From Flavonifractor sp052065355 (GTDB taxonomy: Bacteria > Bacillota > Clostridia > Oscillospirales > Oscillospiraceae): a stretch of 64,000 nucleotides of DNA. The notes under the pieces are model-generated. The model saw nothing but the letters and a program-made list of their open reading frames with translations, made no database searches and had not been told where the DNA came from. The stretch is from contig NZ_JBQHUF010000003.1 of the NCBI RefSeq assembly GCF_052065355.1, positions 1 to 64,000 on the forward strand, in the 5' to 3' direction. Positions 48,339-56,666 of this stretch are shown piece after piece. The translations under genes and the position numbers were made by a program. Position 1 is the first letter of the stretch. Each line of letters begins with the position of its first letter.

Positions 48339-49775
48339 TCAGAGTAAATATTTTCGTTTTCTGCGCATGATAAGGGACTGGCTTGTACCCAAAGCCCGGG
48401 CAGCCCCATAGGAGCTTTTGTAGGTGCTTAAGGCATACTGGATATAATCCCGCTCACAGCGTTCCAGGTAGTCGCTCAGCGGCAGTTCTTTGTTCCAAAG
48501 CTGTTGATACATAGGCGGTGAGGGCTGATTCTGGGGGGCGGCGGGCAGGCTGTCGAAGCCCACCCGCTTATCGTGGCTGGCAGCAATACTCTGGATGTTG
48601 CTGATCTCAATGAAGTCACTGGCGCTCATGACCACCGAGCGCTCCACGAAGTTTTTCAGCTCCCGCACGTTGCCCGGCCAGTCATAATCCAGCATCTTTT
48701 GTATGGTGTTTTCCGCAAAAGTTTTGCTTTTGATGTACTTTTTGTTGTAGTGCGCCAAAAAGTGAAGCGCCAGAGGGACGATGTCCTCTTTCCTGCTGCG
48801 CAAGGGGAGCAGTTCCAGAGGAAGCACATTGAGCCGGTAGAACAGGTCAGCGCGGAAACGCTTCTCCTCCACTGCACCCAAAAGGTTTTCATTTGTGGCT
48901 GAAATGAGACGAAAATCCACTTTTTTGGATACGGTGGATCCGATACGTTGAATGGTTTTTGTTTCCAGAGCCCGCAGGAGCTTGCCCTGAAGAGAGAGGG
49001 GAAGGGAGTTGATCTCGTCCAGAAACAGGGTGCTTCCGTCGGCAGCCTCAAACAAGCCCTTTTTGCCGGTGCTGGAGGCGCCTGTGAAGGCACCTTTTTC
49101 ATAGCCGAACAGCTCGGCTTCCAGCAGATTTTCCGGCAGAGAGGCGCAGTTGATCACGACCATATCGTGTTCGGACCTGGGGCTGCGGCGATGGATATAT
49201 TGGGCAATCACTTCCTTACCGGTGCCGGATTCCCCGCTGATGAGTACCGAGGTGTCAAAGCCCGCAATGCCTTCCGCCATACGCAGCAGGTGCTTCATGG
49301 CTCCGCTTTCCGCCACGATGGTGTCGTCCGGCCGGGCATCCGTGAGGCGATGGCCCGAATAGGTGCTGATGGTGCCGTGCTCCATGGCCTCGTTGTAAAA
49401 ATCATTGATGGTATCCAGGGGCTTGCAGATGGCGATGATATTCTGTACCTCGCCGTTAGGACCGAACACCGGATTGGAGATCACCAGCTGGCGGAAGGGG
49501 GTTTTCCGGGCCGTATTGCCGATCTCTACGTCCTGAAACATCACCACACGGCGCTTTTCCCGGTATACGATATCCGAAATACAGACGTCGATCTGGCTGC
49601 TGGTCTGAAAATCGTGTACATTATAGGCCAGCAGTTCCGCCTTACTCATGCCGATGGTGTGGATGTAGGCGCTGTTTACATAGAGGTAGTTTCCTTTGTC
49701 ATCCAGGATGTAGATCCCGTCCGGGATGTTGTCCAGCATTAGTTCATGAAACGAGCCGAGATTTGCTGCGCTCAC
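48339..49775 (-). CDS. PAS-AAA-HTH sigma-54-dependent activator of the BKACE locus
   Basis: The intact 478-residue protein has a PAS sensor (residues ~8-120), an AAA+ domain with Walker A GESGTGKE near 178, GAFTGA near 226, Walker B LFLDEINSL near 250 and R-fingers, and a C-terminal Fis-like HTH ending ALGTSQSLIMRRKRKYLL. It is paralogous to the frameshifted regulator at 13276. No receiver domain is present, so the PAS domain probably senses a metabolite directly. GTG 49775 (or TTG 49778) follows AAGGAGGT. It sits between two operons with sigma-54 promoters and is the natural activator of both. Confidence 0.9.
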   Translation of the reverse strand: MSAANLGSFHELMLDNIPDGIYILDDKGNYLYVNSAYIHTIGMSKAELLAYNVHDFQTSSQIDVCISDIVYREKRRVVMFQDVEIGNTARKTPFRQLVISNPVFGPNGEVQNIIAICKPLDTINDFYNEAMEHGTISTYSGHRLTDARPDDTIVAESGAMKHLLRMAEGIAGFDTSVLISGESGTGKEVIAQYIHRRSPRSEHDMVVINCASLPENLLEAELFGYEKGAFTGASSTGKKGLFEAADGSTLFLDEINSLPLSLQGKLLRALETKTIQRIGSTVSKKVDFRLISATNENLLGAVEEKRFRADLFYRLNVLPLELLPLRSRKEDIVPLALHFLAHYNKKYIKSKTFAENTIQKMLDYDWPGNVRELKNFVERSVVMSASDFIEISNIQSIAASHDKRVGFDSLPAAPQNQPSPPMYQQLWNKELPLSDYLERCERDYIQYALSTYKSSYGAARALGTSQSLIMRRKRKYLL

Positions 49776-49840
49776 CAAAATGACCTCCTTTTCTTTGGAA
49801 ACTTGTCAGTTTGACGAAGAAATAAGGATAAAGTTGATGG

Positions 49841-49903
49841 AAATTTGATTGGTTTGCCATTATAGCACAGCCTCAAAGAATCCTCAAGGAAAAAATCAAA
49901 TTT
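49841..49903. promoter_or_regulatory. Inverted repeat pair flanking the activator promoter
   Basis: aaatttgatt (49841-49850) and its exact complement aatcaaattt (49894-49903) are 53 bp apart, five helical turns. They flank the activator's own sigma-70-type promoter and lie just upstream of the divergent sigma-54 promoter. Confidence 0.45.
49859..49887 (-). promoter_or_regulatory. Sigma-70-type promoter of the activator gene
   Basis: On the minus strand TTGAGG (49887-49882) and TATAAT (49864-49859) are 17 bp apart, about 85 bp ahead of the activator start. Confidence 0.6.
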
Positions 49904-49909
49904 GAAATT

Positions 49910-49924
49910 TGGCATTGTATTTGC
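49910..49924 (+). promoter_or_regulatory. Sigma-54 promoter of the 49965-53233 operon
   Basis: TGGCAT-TGTAT-TTGC matches the -24/-12 consensus apart from the last base of the GGCAC block. It lies 40 bp upstream of the reductase start codon and is divergent from the activator gene. Confidence 0.75.
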
Positions 49925-49964
49925 TGCGTATACAGGGCAGAACACGAGAGGAGGAAGAAACCTT

Positions 49965-51002
49965 ATGCGAATTGCGATCCTGGGCTGCGGCGCCATGGGT
50001 ACGGTGATGGGCGCATTCCTGACCCGCAACGGCTGCCCAGTGGATATGGTGGACAACTATCAGGCCCATGTGGATGCCCTGAATGAAAAGGGTGCCCATA
50101 TCGTGGGTATGGTGGATATGACCGTTCCGGTCCGGGCCATGACACCGGAGCAGATGGAAGGTATTTATGACCTGGTGTTCCTGTTTACCAAGCAGACCGC
50201 CAACGATCAGGTCCTGCCCGCCCTGCTGCCCCATCTGGGAGAGAACAGCACCGTCTGTACTTTGCAGAATGGCGTGCCCGAACCCTACGTGGCCAGCTAT
50301 GTGGGAGAAAAGCGGACGGTGGGCGGCACCGTGCTGTGGGGCGCCACCTTTGTGGGACCCGGCGAGTCCGAGCTGACTCAGAATATCCAGATGAACGACC
50401 ACCTGTTTGAGATCGGCGAGATGGACGGCAGTGTGGGCGAGCGCATCCAGGCCGTGGCCGATGTGCTGGGCTATATGGGCCGGCCGGCCAAGGTCACCGA
50501 CCAGCTGATGGCCTCCCGCTGGGGCAAGCTCATCAACAACGCCTGCATGAGCGGCATGTCCGCCGTGTGCGGCTCCACCTTCGGCCAGGTCTTGGCTGAT
50601 CCCCGTTCCCGGGCCTGCCTGAGCTATCTGGGCTGCGAAGTGAAGCAGTGCTGCCAGGCGGCGGGCTACAAGCTGCCTCTGCTGCTCAACGAGCAGTCTC
50701 CCGACACCCTGGATCTGAAGGACCAGGCCATGTATGAGGCAAACCAGGAGATGTTCCAGGTGATGTATCAGGACATGCACACCGCCAAGGCCAGCATGCT
50801 CCAGGACCTGGAGAAGGGCAAGAAGACCGAGGTCACCATGATCAACGGTTTTGTCTGCCAGACCGGCAAGCAGCACGGTATCCCCACCCCCTTCAATGAT
50901 AAAGTGGTGGAGATCGTCACCAAGATCGAGGCCGGCCAGCTGCCGCTGTCCATGGAGAACGTGGAGCTGTTCCCCAAGGAATGGTTCACTTATCCGCTGT
51001 AA
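49965..51002 (+). CDS. Ketopantoate reductase-family dehydrogenase, symporter-operon paralogue
   Basis: The 345-residue protein begins MRIAILGCGAMGTVMGAFL at ATG 49965 behind GAGGAGGAA. It has ASRWGKLINNACMSGM (catalytic lysine and asparagine region) near residue 182 and SMLQDLEKGKKTEVTMINGFV near the C-terminus. It is closest to the paralogue at 11899-12921 (shared M-T/L-TPxQMEGIYDLVFL and GIPTPFND blocks). It is first in an operon with a MaoC hydratase and an SSS symporter, under a sigma-54 promoter. A catabolic hydroxy-acid dehydrogenase role is inferred. Confidence 0.82.
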   Translation: MRIAILGCGAMGTVMGAFLTRNGCPVDMVDNYQAHVDALNEKGAHIVGMVDMTVPVRAMTPEQMEGIYDLVFLFTKQTANDQVLPALLPHLGENSTVCTLQNGVPEPYVASYVGEKRTVGGTVLWGATFVGPGESELTQNIQMNDHLFEIGEMDGSVGERIQAVADVLGYMGRPAKVTDQLMASRWGKLINNACMSGMSAVCGSTFGQVLADPRSRACLSYLGCEVKQCCQAAGYKLPLLLNEQSPDTLDLKDQAMYEANQEMFQVMYQDMHTAKASMLQDLEKGKKTEVTMINGFVCQTGKQHGIPTPFNDKVVEIVTKIEAGQLPLSMENVELFPKEWFTYPL

Positions 51003-51022
51003 GGGAGAAAGGAGCCTGCTGT

Positions 51023-51436
51023 ATGAGTTCCGGCTACTATGTGGGCCAGACCGCTTCGGTCACCCGTACCATCTCTGAGAGCGACGTCTATCTGTTTGCC
51101 GGTGTGACCGGCGATCTCAATCCCGCTCATACCAATGAGGAATACGCGAAAACCACTCATTTCAAGACCCGTATCGCCCACGGCATGCTGTCCGCCGGCC
51201 TGATCTCCGCAGTTTTGGGGATGCAGCTGCCCGGACCGGGCACCATCTACACCGGCCAGACGCTGAAATTCCTGGCCCCCGTGCATATTGGCGATACCAT
51301 TACGGCTACAGCAGAGATCAAGTCCCTGGACCTGGAACGCAACCGGGTGGTGCTCACCACGACCTGCACCAATCAGGAGGGCACCATGGTCATCACCGGC
51401 GAGGCCACCGCGCTGCTGCCCAAAGAACGGGCCTAG
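51023..51436 (+). CDS. MaoC-family (R)-specific enoyl-CoA hydratase
   Basis: The 137-residue hot-dog-fold protein contains the hydratase motif FAGVTGDLNPAHTNEEYAK, with Asp and His at the catalytic positions (near residues 31 and 36), and RIAHGMLSAGLISAVLG. It matches PhaJ-type (R)-enoyl-CoA hydratases in length. AAAGGAG precedes ATG 51023, 20 bp after the reductase. It suggests that the pathway passes through a CoA-bound unsaturated or 3-hydroxyacyl intermediate, perhaps downstream of BKACE products. Confidence 0.88.
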   Translation: MSSGYYVGQTASVTRTISESDVYLFAGVTGDLNPAHTNEEYAKTTHFKTRIAHGMLSAGLISAVLGMQLPGPGTIYTGQTLKFLAPVHIGDTITATAEIKSLDLERNRVVLTTTCTNQEGTMVITGEATALLPKERA

Positions 51437-51480
51437 GTTTCTGTTGTTAGATAAAATCCAAACGAAAGAGAGGTACTCTT

Positions 51481-51642
51481 ATGGTATCCATGTTCCCTTT
51501 CATCGCCTGGATCGTTGTGCTGGTGATCGGCCTGGTAGTCTATCTGGGAGTGGCCAGCGCCATCGAGAAGTCCGGTCTGGAGCGTCTGGGCGCCACCGGC
51601 AATCTCTTTACCTGTGATCCGGAAAAGAAAAAGAAAAAGTAA
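51481..51642 (+). CDS. Small single-helix membrane protein, probable symporter accessory subunit
   Basis: A 53-residue frame starts at ATG 51481 behind GAAAGAGAGG. It has one hydrophobic helix (residues 4-26, FPFIAWIVVLVIGLVVYLG) and a lysine-rich end PEKKKKKK. It lies 55 bp before the SSS symporter in the same operon. Small one-helix proteins next to sodium:solute symporters are known as accessory proteins (YhdT beside PanF is a larger example). Functional pairing here is inferred from position. Confidence 0.65.
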   Translation: MVSMFPFIAWIVVLVIGLVVYLGVASAIEKSGLERLGATGNLFTCDPEKKKKK

Positions 51643-51697
51643 AAACGGAATCCAGGCAAAGCACCATTCCAGAGGCTAAAGAGGAGGAAAATAACCA

Positions 51698-53233
51698 ATG
51701 AAAAGCATGATCTACATTGGCGTATTTGTGGTCTACTTCGGCTTTATCATCATTACGTCCCTGATGAGCGCCAAAAAGGTGGAGACCATGAGCGACTTTA
51801 CCACCGGCGGCAACAAGATGGGCCTGCTGCTGGGTGTAGGTACGTCTATGGCCACCTGGCTGTCCGTGGCGTCCGTCATGGGTGTTCCCGGTAATATTTA
51901 TTCCCGCGGTGTGTGCGCCGTGTTCGGCTGGGTAGCCGGCTGGTTCCTGGCTACCGGCCTGATGCCCCTGGTGGCGTACAAGATCCGCCGCCCCGCAGTT
52001 CCCAGCCGTACTTTCCCCGAGTTCATGCACATGCGCTATGACCCCTACACCGAGAAGAGCCCCATCCAGATTTTCTCCGCTGTCATTGAGCTGGTGGGCT
52101 ACTTCGTGTTCTCCTACATCCAGATCCAGGGCTTCGGCATCGTGTTCTCCACCCTCACCGGTGTGCCCTACACCATCGCCTGCCTGTTTTTCATGGTTCT
52201 GCTGATCTTCACCTGCATGGGCGGCTTTGAGTCCGTGGCTGCCACCGACACCCTGAATGCCTGCCTGATCCTGGTGGGCGTAATCGCCGCCATGGTGGCC
52301 GTCCTGGTCGAGTGCGGCGCCATCTTTGAGAACTTCGGCACCACCACCGCTCCTGTCACCGAGGGCGGCGAGCCTCTGGTGTCCGGCATCCTGGGCACCA
52401 ACTGGGGCACCTTGGGCGCCAGCGTGTGCATCTCCTACTTCCTGTCCAACTGCTTCGGCTCCACCGTGGCACCCCACTGGGTGTCTCGTTTCATGGCTCC
52501 CCGTAACGCCAAGACCGCTGCTCTGCAGATGTTCCTGGTCATGGTGATTCTGGTTGCCGTGTTTATCCCCCTGATCGTCATCGGCATGGGCGGCAAGATG
52601 ATCATGCCCAGCCTGCCCGAGGGCATCACCAGCGACTATATGTTCCCCCGTCTGATCATGGATCACATCAACCCCGTCCTGGGCGCTCTGGCTCTGACCG
52701 CTATCTGCGCCGCCGCCGTGTCCACCGCCAACTCCATGCTGCTGCACTGCTCCACCTCCCTGATCTACGACATCAAGCGCGTGCTCAAGGGCGGCGAGGC
52801 CTCTGAGGAAGAGGATGCCAAGACCACCAAGCAGCTGCGCATCACCATCCTGTCCCTGGGCGTTATCGCCGTGATCTGCGCCATCGGACAGTTCTCCCTG
52901 CTGGCTGACGGCTTTACCTACGTGTACGGCGCCTTCGGTTCCATGTTCTTCGCCTCCATCTGGCTGGGCCTGTATGTCAAGCGGATGAACAACCTGGCGG
53001 CATTTGCCTCCATGATCGTGGGCCTGCTGGCTTACGCCTACTGCATGCTGGCAGGCACCCCCTTCGGCCTGCCTGCCTTCATCGTCTCCTGCGGCCTGTC
53101 CTTGGTGGCTGCTGTCATCTGCATGTTTATCGGCAAGAAGCCTCCCGTGGAAGCCTACGAGAGCTACTTCACCGACCACGTCAGCGCCAAGACCCTGGAG
53201 ATCGCCCACAAGATCCGCAAGGATGTTATGTAA
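51698..53233 (+). CDS. Sodium:solute symporter (SSS family)
   Basis: The 511-residue protein has about 13 hydrophobic segments and SSS features: FTTGGNKMGLLLGVGTSMATWLSVASVMGVPGNIY near the N-terminus, SRTFPEFMHMRYDP after helix 3, and ALTAICAAAVSTANSMLLHCSTSLIYDI, the conserved Na+-site helix near residue 340. AGAGGAGG precedes ATG 51698. It ends the sigma-54 operon and probably imports the carboxylate acted on by the reductase, MaoC and BKACE enzymes. The substrate is not predictable. Confidence 0.88.
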   Translation: MKSMIYIGVFVVYFGFIIITSLMSAKKVETMSDFTTGGNKMGLLLGVGTSMATWLSVASVMGVPGNIYSRGVCAVFGWVAGWFLATGLMPLVAYKIRRPAVPSRTFPEFMHMRYDPYTEKSPIQIFSAVIELVGYFVFSYIQIQGFGIVFSTLTGVPYTIACLFFMVLLIFTCMGGFESVAATDTLNACLILVGVIAAMVAVLVECGAIFENFGTTTAPVTEGGEPLVSGILGTNWGTLGASVCISYFLSNCFGSTVAPHWVSRFMAPRNAKTAALQMFLVMVILVAVFIPLIVIGMGGKMIMPSLPEGITSDYMFPRLIMDHINPVLGALALTAICAAAVSTANSMLLHCSTSLIYDIKRVLKGGEASEEEDAKTTKQLRITILSLGVIAVICAIGQFSLLADGFTYVYGAFGSMFFASIWLGLYVKRMNNLAAFASMIVGLLAYAYCMLAGTPFGLPAFIVSCGLSLVAAVICMFIGKKPPVEAYESYFTDHVSAKTLEIAHKIRKDVM

Positions 53234-53240
53234 CAAACAA

Positions 53241-53279
53241 AAAAGAAAGCCCGGCGCATATGCGCCGGGTTTTCTTTTT
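53241..53279. terminator. Bidirectional terminator between symporter and aldolase genes
   Basis: aaagaaagcccggcgca and tgcgccgggttttcttt form a long stem bordered by A and T runs, between convergent genes. Confidence 0.9.
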
Positions 53280-53289
53280 GCAGCAGAGC

Positions 53290-53937
53290 TTACGCCTGCC
53301 GGTAGGACTGGAATTTACCCAGTACCGCCTGGAGCTGGGCATCGGTGAGCATCACGCCGCCTCCAGCCAGCCGGGTATGGTAGTAGACCTTGGACAGAAA
53401 TTCCAGCTGCTGGGCGGCGTCGAAGGCGAAGGACAGGCTGCCGCCCACCGCCAGCAGGCCGTGGTTGCCCAGCAGGCAGGCATTGTAGGTGTCCTTCATG
53501 GCGTCCCAGGCGGCCTCCGCCAGCTCCAGGGAGCCGAAGGGGTAGTAGGGGATGCAGGGAACTGATGTGCCGGAATAGGCCACCAGGTAGTGGACCGGCT
53601 CGATGGCCCAGCCCAGGCAGGCCAGGACGGTGGCAAAGGTGGAGTGGGTGTGGACCACGCCGTTCACGTCGGGGCGGCGCTGATAGAACAGCCGGTGGAG
53701 ATCCAGCTCGCTGGAGGGTTTGCGGCTGCCCTCCACTACCTTTCCTTCCAGATCGGTGACCACCACGTCCTCCGGCGTGGTGAGAAAATAGTCCATGCCC
53801 GAAGGGCTGATGGCCATTAGTCCGCTCTCTCGGTCAAAGACGCTGAGATTGCCGAAGGTGCCGTCGGTGAGCCCGGTGGTCACCAGCTTTTTGCCGTATT
53901 CCACCACCAGCTCCCGCTGTTTCTGAAGCAGCATCAT
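53290..53937 (-). CDS. Class II aldolase/adducin-family protein (FucA-like)
   Basis: The 215-residue protein has the features of zinc class II aldolases such as L-fuculose-1-phosphate aldolase: TDGTFGNLSVFDRESGLMAISPSGMDY near residue 20, SSELDLHRLFYQRRPDVNGVVHTHSTFATVLA with the HTH zinc ligands near residue 88, and LLGNHGLLAVGGSL with the third histidine near 150. AAGGAAGG precedes ATG 53937. It is monocistronic. The sugar or sugar-phosphate substrate cannot be fixed from sequence. Confidence 0.85.
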   Translation of the reverse strand: MMLLQKQRELVVEYGKKLVTTGLTDGTFGNLSVFDRESGLMAISPSGMDYFLTTPEDVVVTDLEGKVVEGSRKPSSELDLHRLFYQRRPDVNGVVHTHSTFATVLACLGWAIEPVHYLVAYSGTSVPCIPYYPFGSLELAEAAWDAMKDTYNACLLGNHGLLAVGGSLSFAFDAAQQLEFLSKVYYHTRLAGGGVMLTDAQLQAVLGKFQSYRQA

Positions 53938-53949
53938 GATCCTTCCTTT

Positions 53950-53988
53950 CTTAAGCTTAAGAATACGAAAGGCAGGGAGAAAAGTCAA
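53950..53988 (-). promoter_or_regulatory. Aldolase promoter with overlapping palindrome
   Basis: On the minus strand TTGACT (53988-53983) and TATTCT (53965-53960) are 17 bp apart. A perfect 12-bp palindrome, cttaagcttaag (53950-53961), overlaps the end of the -10 and the start-site region, a classic repressor position. Confidence 0.55.
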
Positions 53989-53997
53989 GGGGCGGGA

Positions 53998-54026
53998 TTG
54001 ACAGGGGGTGCGCAGGCGCATAAAAT
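53998..54026 (+). promoter_or_regulatory. Promoter of the DUF815 gene
   Basis: TTGACA (53998-54003) and TAAAAT (54021-54026) have a 17-bp spacer, 27 bp ahead of the start codon and divergent from the aldolase promoter. Confidence 0.7.
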
Positions 54027-54053
54027 AATGCCATCTGCGAAGGAGGCAAAACC

Positions 54054-55238
54054 ATGACAATGGAGGAAATGGGCCGGGCACTGCGCTATACGGCAGCTTA
54101 CCGGCCGTTATTGGATACGCCGGAGCTGCAGACGCTCCGGCAGCTGCTGGATGGGCTGGCAGCGGAGGATGGCGAAGGGGCAGCGGAGGCTTACGCCAAG
54201 CTGTTTTACCTGCTCCGGCAGGGAGGATACCACAGCCTGGGGGACTGGCTTTATGACCGGCTTCGGGATGAGAGCTCTCCCTATGCCCAGCTGATGGAGC
54301 GGGGCGGTCAGGACCTGGAACTGGAGAAAACTGCCCGCCGGGAACTGGAGCTGTTCCGCACGCTGGCCCAGACCGACTGGGGTACGGAACTGGCGAAGTT
54401 GGAGCCGACGGCGGAGCTGCCCCGGTGGATGGCTGAGTGCCCGTTCACGGTGGAGAGTCTGACGGACTTCTACCGCACCCACGGCTCCGGGCTGTTTGCC
54501 CGCTGCCGGGCCTTTTTGTGGGAGGATGGGGAGCTGTTCCCCGTGGAGGATCCCGACTGCCCCGGACCCGAGGAGATGCTGGGCTATGAGCTCCAGCGGG
54601 ACCAGGTCATCGCCAACACTAGAGCCATGTTGGAGGGGAAGGCTGTCAATAACGTACTGCTCTACGGTGACAGCGGTACCGGCAAATCGGCCACCGTTAA
54701 GAGCCTGCTCTCCCTGCCCGGCTTTGAGCGCCTGCGGCTTATCGAGGTACAAAAGGAGGGACTGGCCGACATGCCCCGGCTGATCCGCACCCTGAGCGGG
54801 CGGCAGCTGAAGTTCATCCTGTTCATCGACGATCTGGCCTTCGATCAGGACGACAAGACCTATTCTGTGATGAAGACCATTCTGGAGGGTGGACTGGAGA
54901 AGCGGCCGGCCAATGTGGCCATCTATGCCACCTCCAACCGTCGCCATCTGGTGCGGCAGACCTTCTCCGACCGGGCCGGGGACGAGGTAGACGCCAGCGA
55001 GACCATCCAGGAAAAAACCTCCCTGGCCGAGCGCTTTGGCCTGCGCATTCCCTATCTGGCTCTAAATCAGGGAGAATTCCTGGAGCTGGTAGAGCGGATG
55101 GCCGCCCTGTACGGTGTGGAGATGGATAAGCAGCAGCTGCGTACCGGAGCGATCCGGTGGGAAATGCGGCATCCGGGAAGGACGCCCAGAACCGCCAAGC
55201 AGTTTATTGCCAGTCTGCATTTAAACAATAAGGAGTAA
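54054..55238 (+). CDS. DUF815-family AAA ATPase
   Basis: The 394-residue protein has an N-terminal helical part (1-180) and a C-terminal ATPase with Walker A GDSGTGKSA near residue 207, ILFIDDLAFD as Walker B near 260, the sensor-like IYATSNRRHLVRQTFSDR near 292, and SLAERFGLRIPY. GYELQRDQVIANTRAMLEGKAVNNVLLYG is typical of DUF815, a family widespread in bacteria without an assigned function. AAGGAGG precedes ATG 54054. It is followed six bases later by the TraB-family gene, so the two may be co-transcribed. Confidence 0.88.
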   Translation: MTMEEMGRALRYTAAYRPLLDTPELQTLRQLLDGLAAEDGEGAAEAYAKLFYLLRQGGYHSLGDWLYDRLRDESSPYAQLMERGGQDLELEKTARRELELFRTLAQTDWGTELAKLEPTAELPRWMAECPFTVESLTDFYRTHGSGLFARCRAFLWEDGELFPVEDPDCPGPEEMLGYELQRDQVIANTRAMLEGKAVNNVLLYGDSGTGKSATVKSLLSLPGFERLRLIEVQKEGLADMPRLIRTLSGRQLKFILFIDDLAFDQDDKTYSVMKTILEGGLEKRPANVAIYATSNRRHLVRQTFSDRAGDEVDASETIQEKTSLAERFGLRIPYLALNQGEFLELVERMAALYGVEMDKQQLRTGAIRWEMRHPGRTPRTAKQFIASLHLNNKE

Positions 55239-55244
55239 TTCCAT

Positions 55245-56621
55245 ATGAAAAAACGAAATGTAATCAAAAGAGCCCTGGCCGGAGTCCTGACCGCAGCCCT
55301 GCTGGCCATTCCTGCCATGGCGGCAGAGGAGACTTCTCAGCCCCAGCTGCCGGACGCCTGGGCGGTAAGTGCCCTGGCAGACAGCTACGCTATGGGTCTG
55401 GTGGACGATTCCTATACAACCTACATCCAAAGTCCGGTGACTATGGAGCAGCTGGACAGCATGAGCAAGATCGTGGCCGACAAGCTGGCGCTGCTGGAGC
55501 TGCCCCAGCGGACGGCGGATGCCGTGGGCCTGGTGGTGGACGGCACCAGAGGCGGTGTGATGAACGCGCTGTATCAGCAGGCTGCTGCCTACCAGCTGCC
55601 TGGCGTGGAGGAGGGGGCCGCAGCCTTCCTTTCCGGCCTGGGTGTGGTGCAGGGTGACCAGACGGGAGATCTGGCTCTGGAGCGCACCTGCACCTATCAG
55701 GAGGCCATGGTCATGGCCGACCGGCTGATCCTGGCGGTGTATGACGCCAACGATGCCGGCTCCAAGGGCCTGCTGTGGAAGGCCGTCAACGGGGATAATA
55801 CCCTCTATCTGCTGGGTACCATCCACCTGGATCGGAACAATGTTTATCCCCTCCACAAATCGCTCCGGGATGCCATCGACGCCTCCCAGACCGTGAGTTT
55901 TGAGCTGGATTTCAACGACCAGGCAGGCCTGGCCGAGTTCCAGGCACTCCAGACCTACAATGACGGCACCACCCTGGCCGATCACATCAGTCCCGAGCTG
56001 TACGCCCGGGTACAGGCGCAGTCCGAGGCGCTGGGCATGGGCCCCAACGGGCTGGATGCCTATAAACCCTGGGCTCTGGCCAACAGCTTCAGCACCATGA
56101 GCATGGCCGACGATACTACCAGCACTAACGCCATGGCCATCGACCTGTATGTGAATGCCCGGGCGGCGAATGCGGGCAAGACCATCGACGCGGTGGAGAC
56201 CTATGCCTTCCAGGGCGGCATTTTTGATGGACTTTCCGCTGAATACCAGGAGATCTATCTGGATTCCTCCCTGTCTCTGCTGGAGATGGCCCAGGGCGGG
56301 AAGGTGGACCCGGAACTGGAGCAGGCGGCTCAGGAGCAGGAGAAGATGCTGGCCGGTATGTTCGACGCCTGGAAGAGCCGGGATCCGGAGGCCTTTGCCA
56401 AGGTATATGATAAGGCATCCATTATTAACAGCGATGACGAGCTCAATTCCAAGCTCTTTACCGAACGTGACCCGGGCATGATCCAGGCTGCCGCCTCCTA
56501 CCTGGAGACGGAGGGGGAGAACACCTTCTTCCTGGCGGTAGGCGCGGGCCACATGATGGATCCGGGCGGGATCGTGTCTGGTCTGCGGGAGCTGGGCTAC
56601 ACCGTGGAACTGGTGAAGTAA
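55245..56621 (+). CDS. Secreted TraB/GumN-family protein
   Basis: The 458-residue protein has a Sec signal peptide ending AIPAMA-AEE near residue 27. Residues 30-160 resemble degenerate SLH-like repeats (WAVSALADSYAMGLVDDSY). Residues 175-455 form a TraB/PrgY/GumN domain with LLWKAVNGDNTLYLLGTIHLDRNNVYPL, a conserved GTIH motif and the terminal AVGAGHMMDPGGIVSGLRELGYTVEL with the second histidine. The GTIH...GxGH pair recalls Tiki-type metalloproteases. Exported location is clear; enzymatic function is uncertain. Confidence 0.85.
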   Translation: MKKRNVIKRALAGVLTAALLAIPAMAAEETSQPQLPDAWAVSALADSYAMGLVDDSYTTYIQSPVTMEQLDSMSKIVADKLALLELPQRTADAVGLVVDGTRGGVMNALYQQAAAYQLPGVEEGAAAFLSGLGVVQGDQTGDLALERTCTYQEAMVMADRLILAVYDANDAGSKGLLWKAVNGDNTLYLLGTIHLDRNNVYPLHKSLRDAIDASQTVSFELDFNDQAGLAEFQALQTYNDGTTLADHISPELYARVQAQSEALGMGPNGLDAYKPWALANSFSTMSMADDTTSTNAMAIDLYVNARAANAGKTIDAVETYAFQGGIFDGLSAEYQEIYLDSSLSLLEMAQGGKVDPELEQAAQEQEKMLAGMFDAWKSRDPEAFAKVYDKASIINSDDELNSKLFTERDPGMIQAAASYLETEGENTFFLAVGAGHMMDPGGIVSGLRELGYTVELVK

Positions 56622-56633
56622 ATTGCCGAAAGC

Positions 56634-56664
56634 AGGCGGAGGGGAATTTCCCCTCCGCCTTTTC
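56634..56664 (+). terminator. Terminator after the TraB-family gene
   Basis: aggcggagggga pairs with tcccctccgcct, followed by TTTTCC, 12 bp past the stop codon. Confidence 0.8.
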
Positions 56665-56666
56665 CA

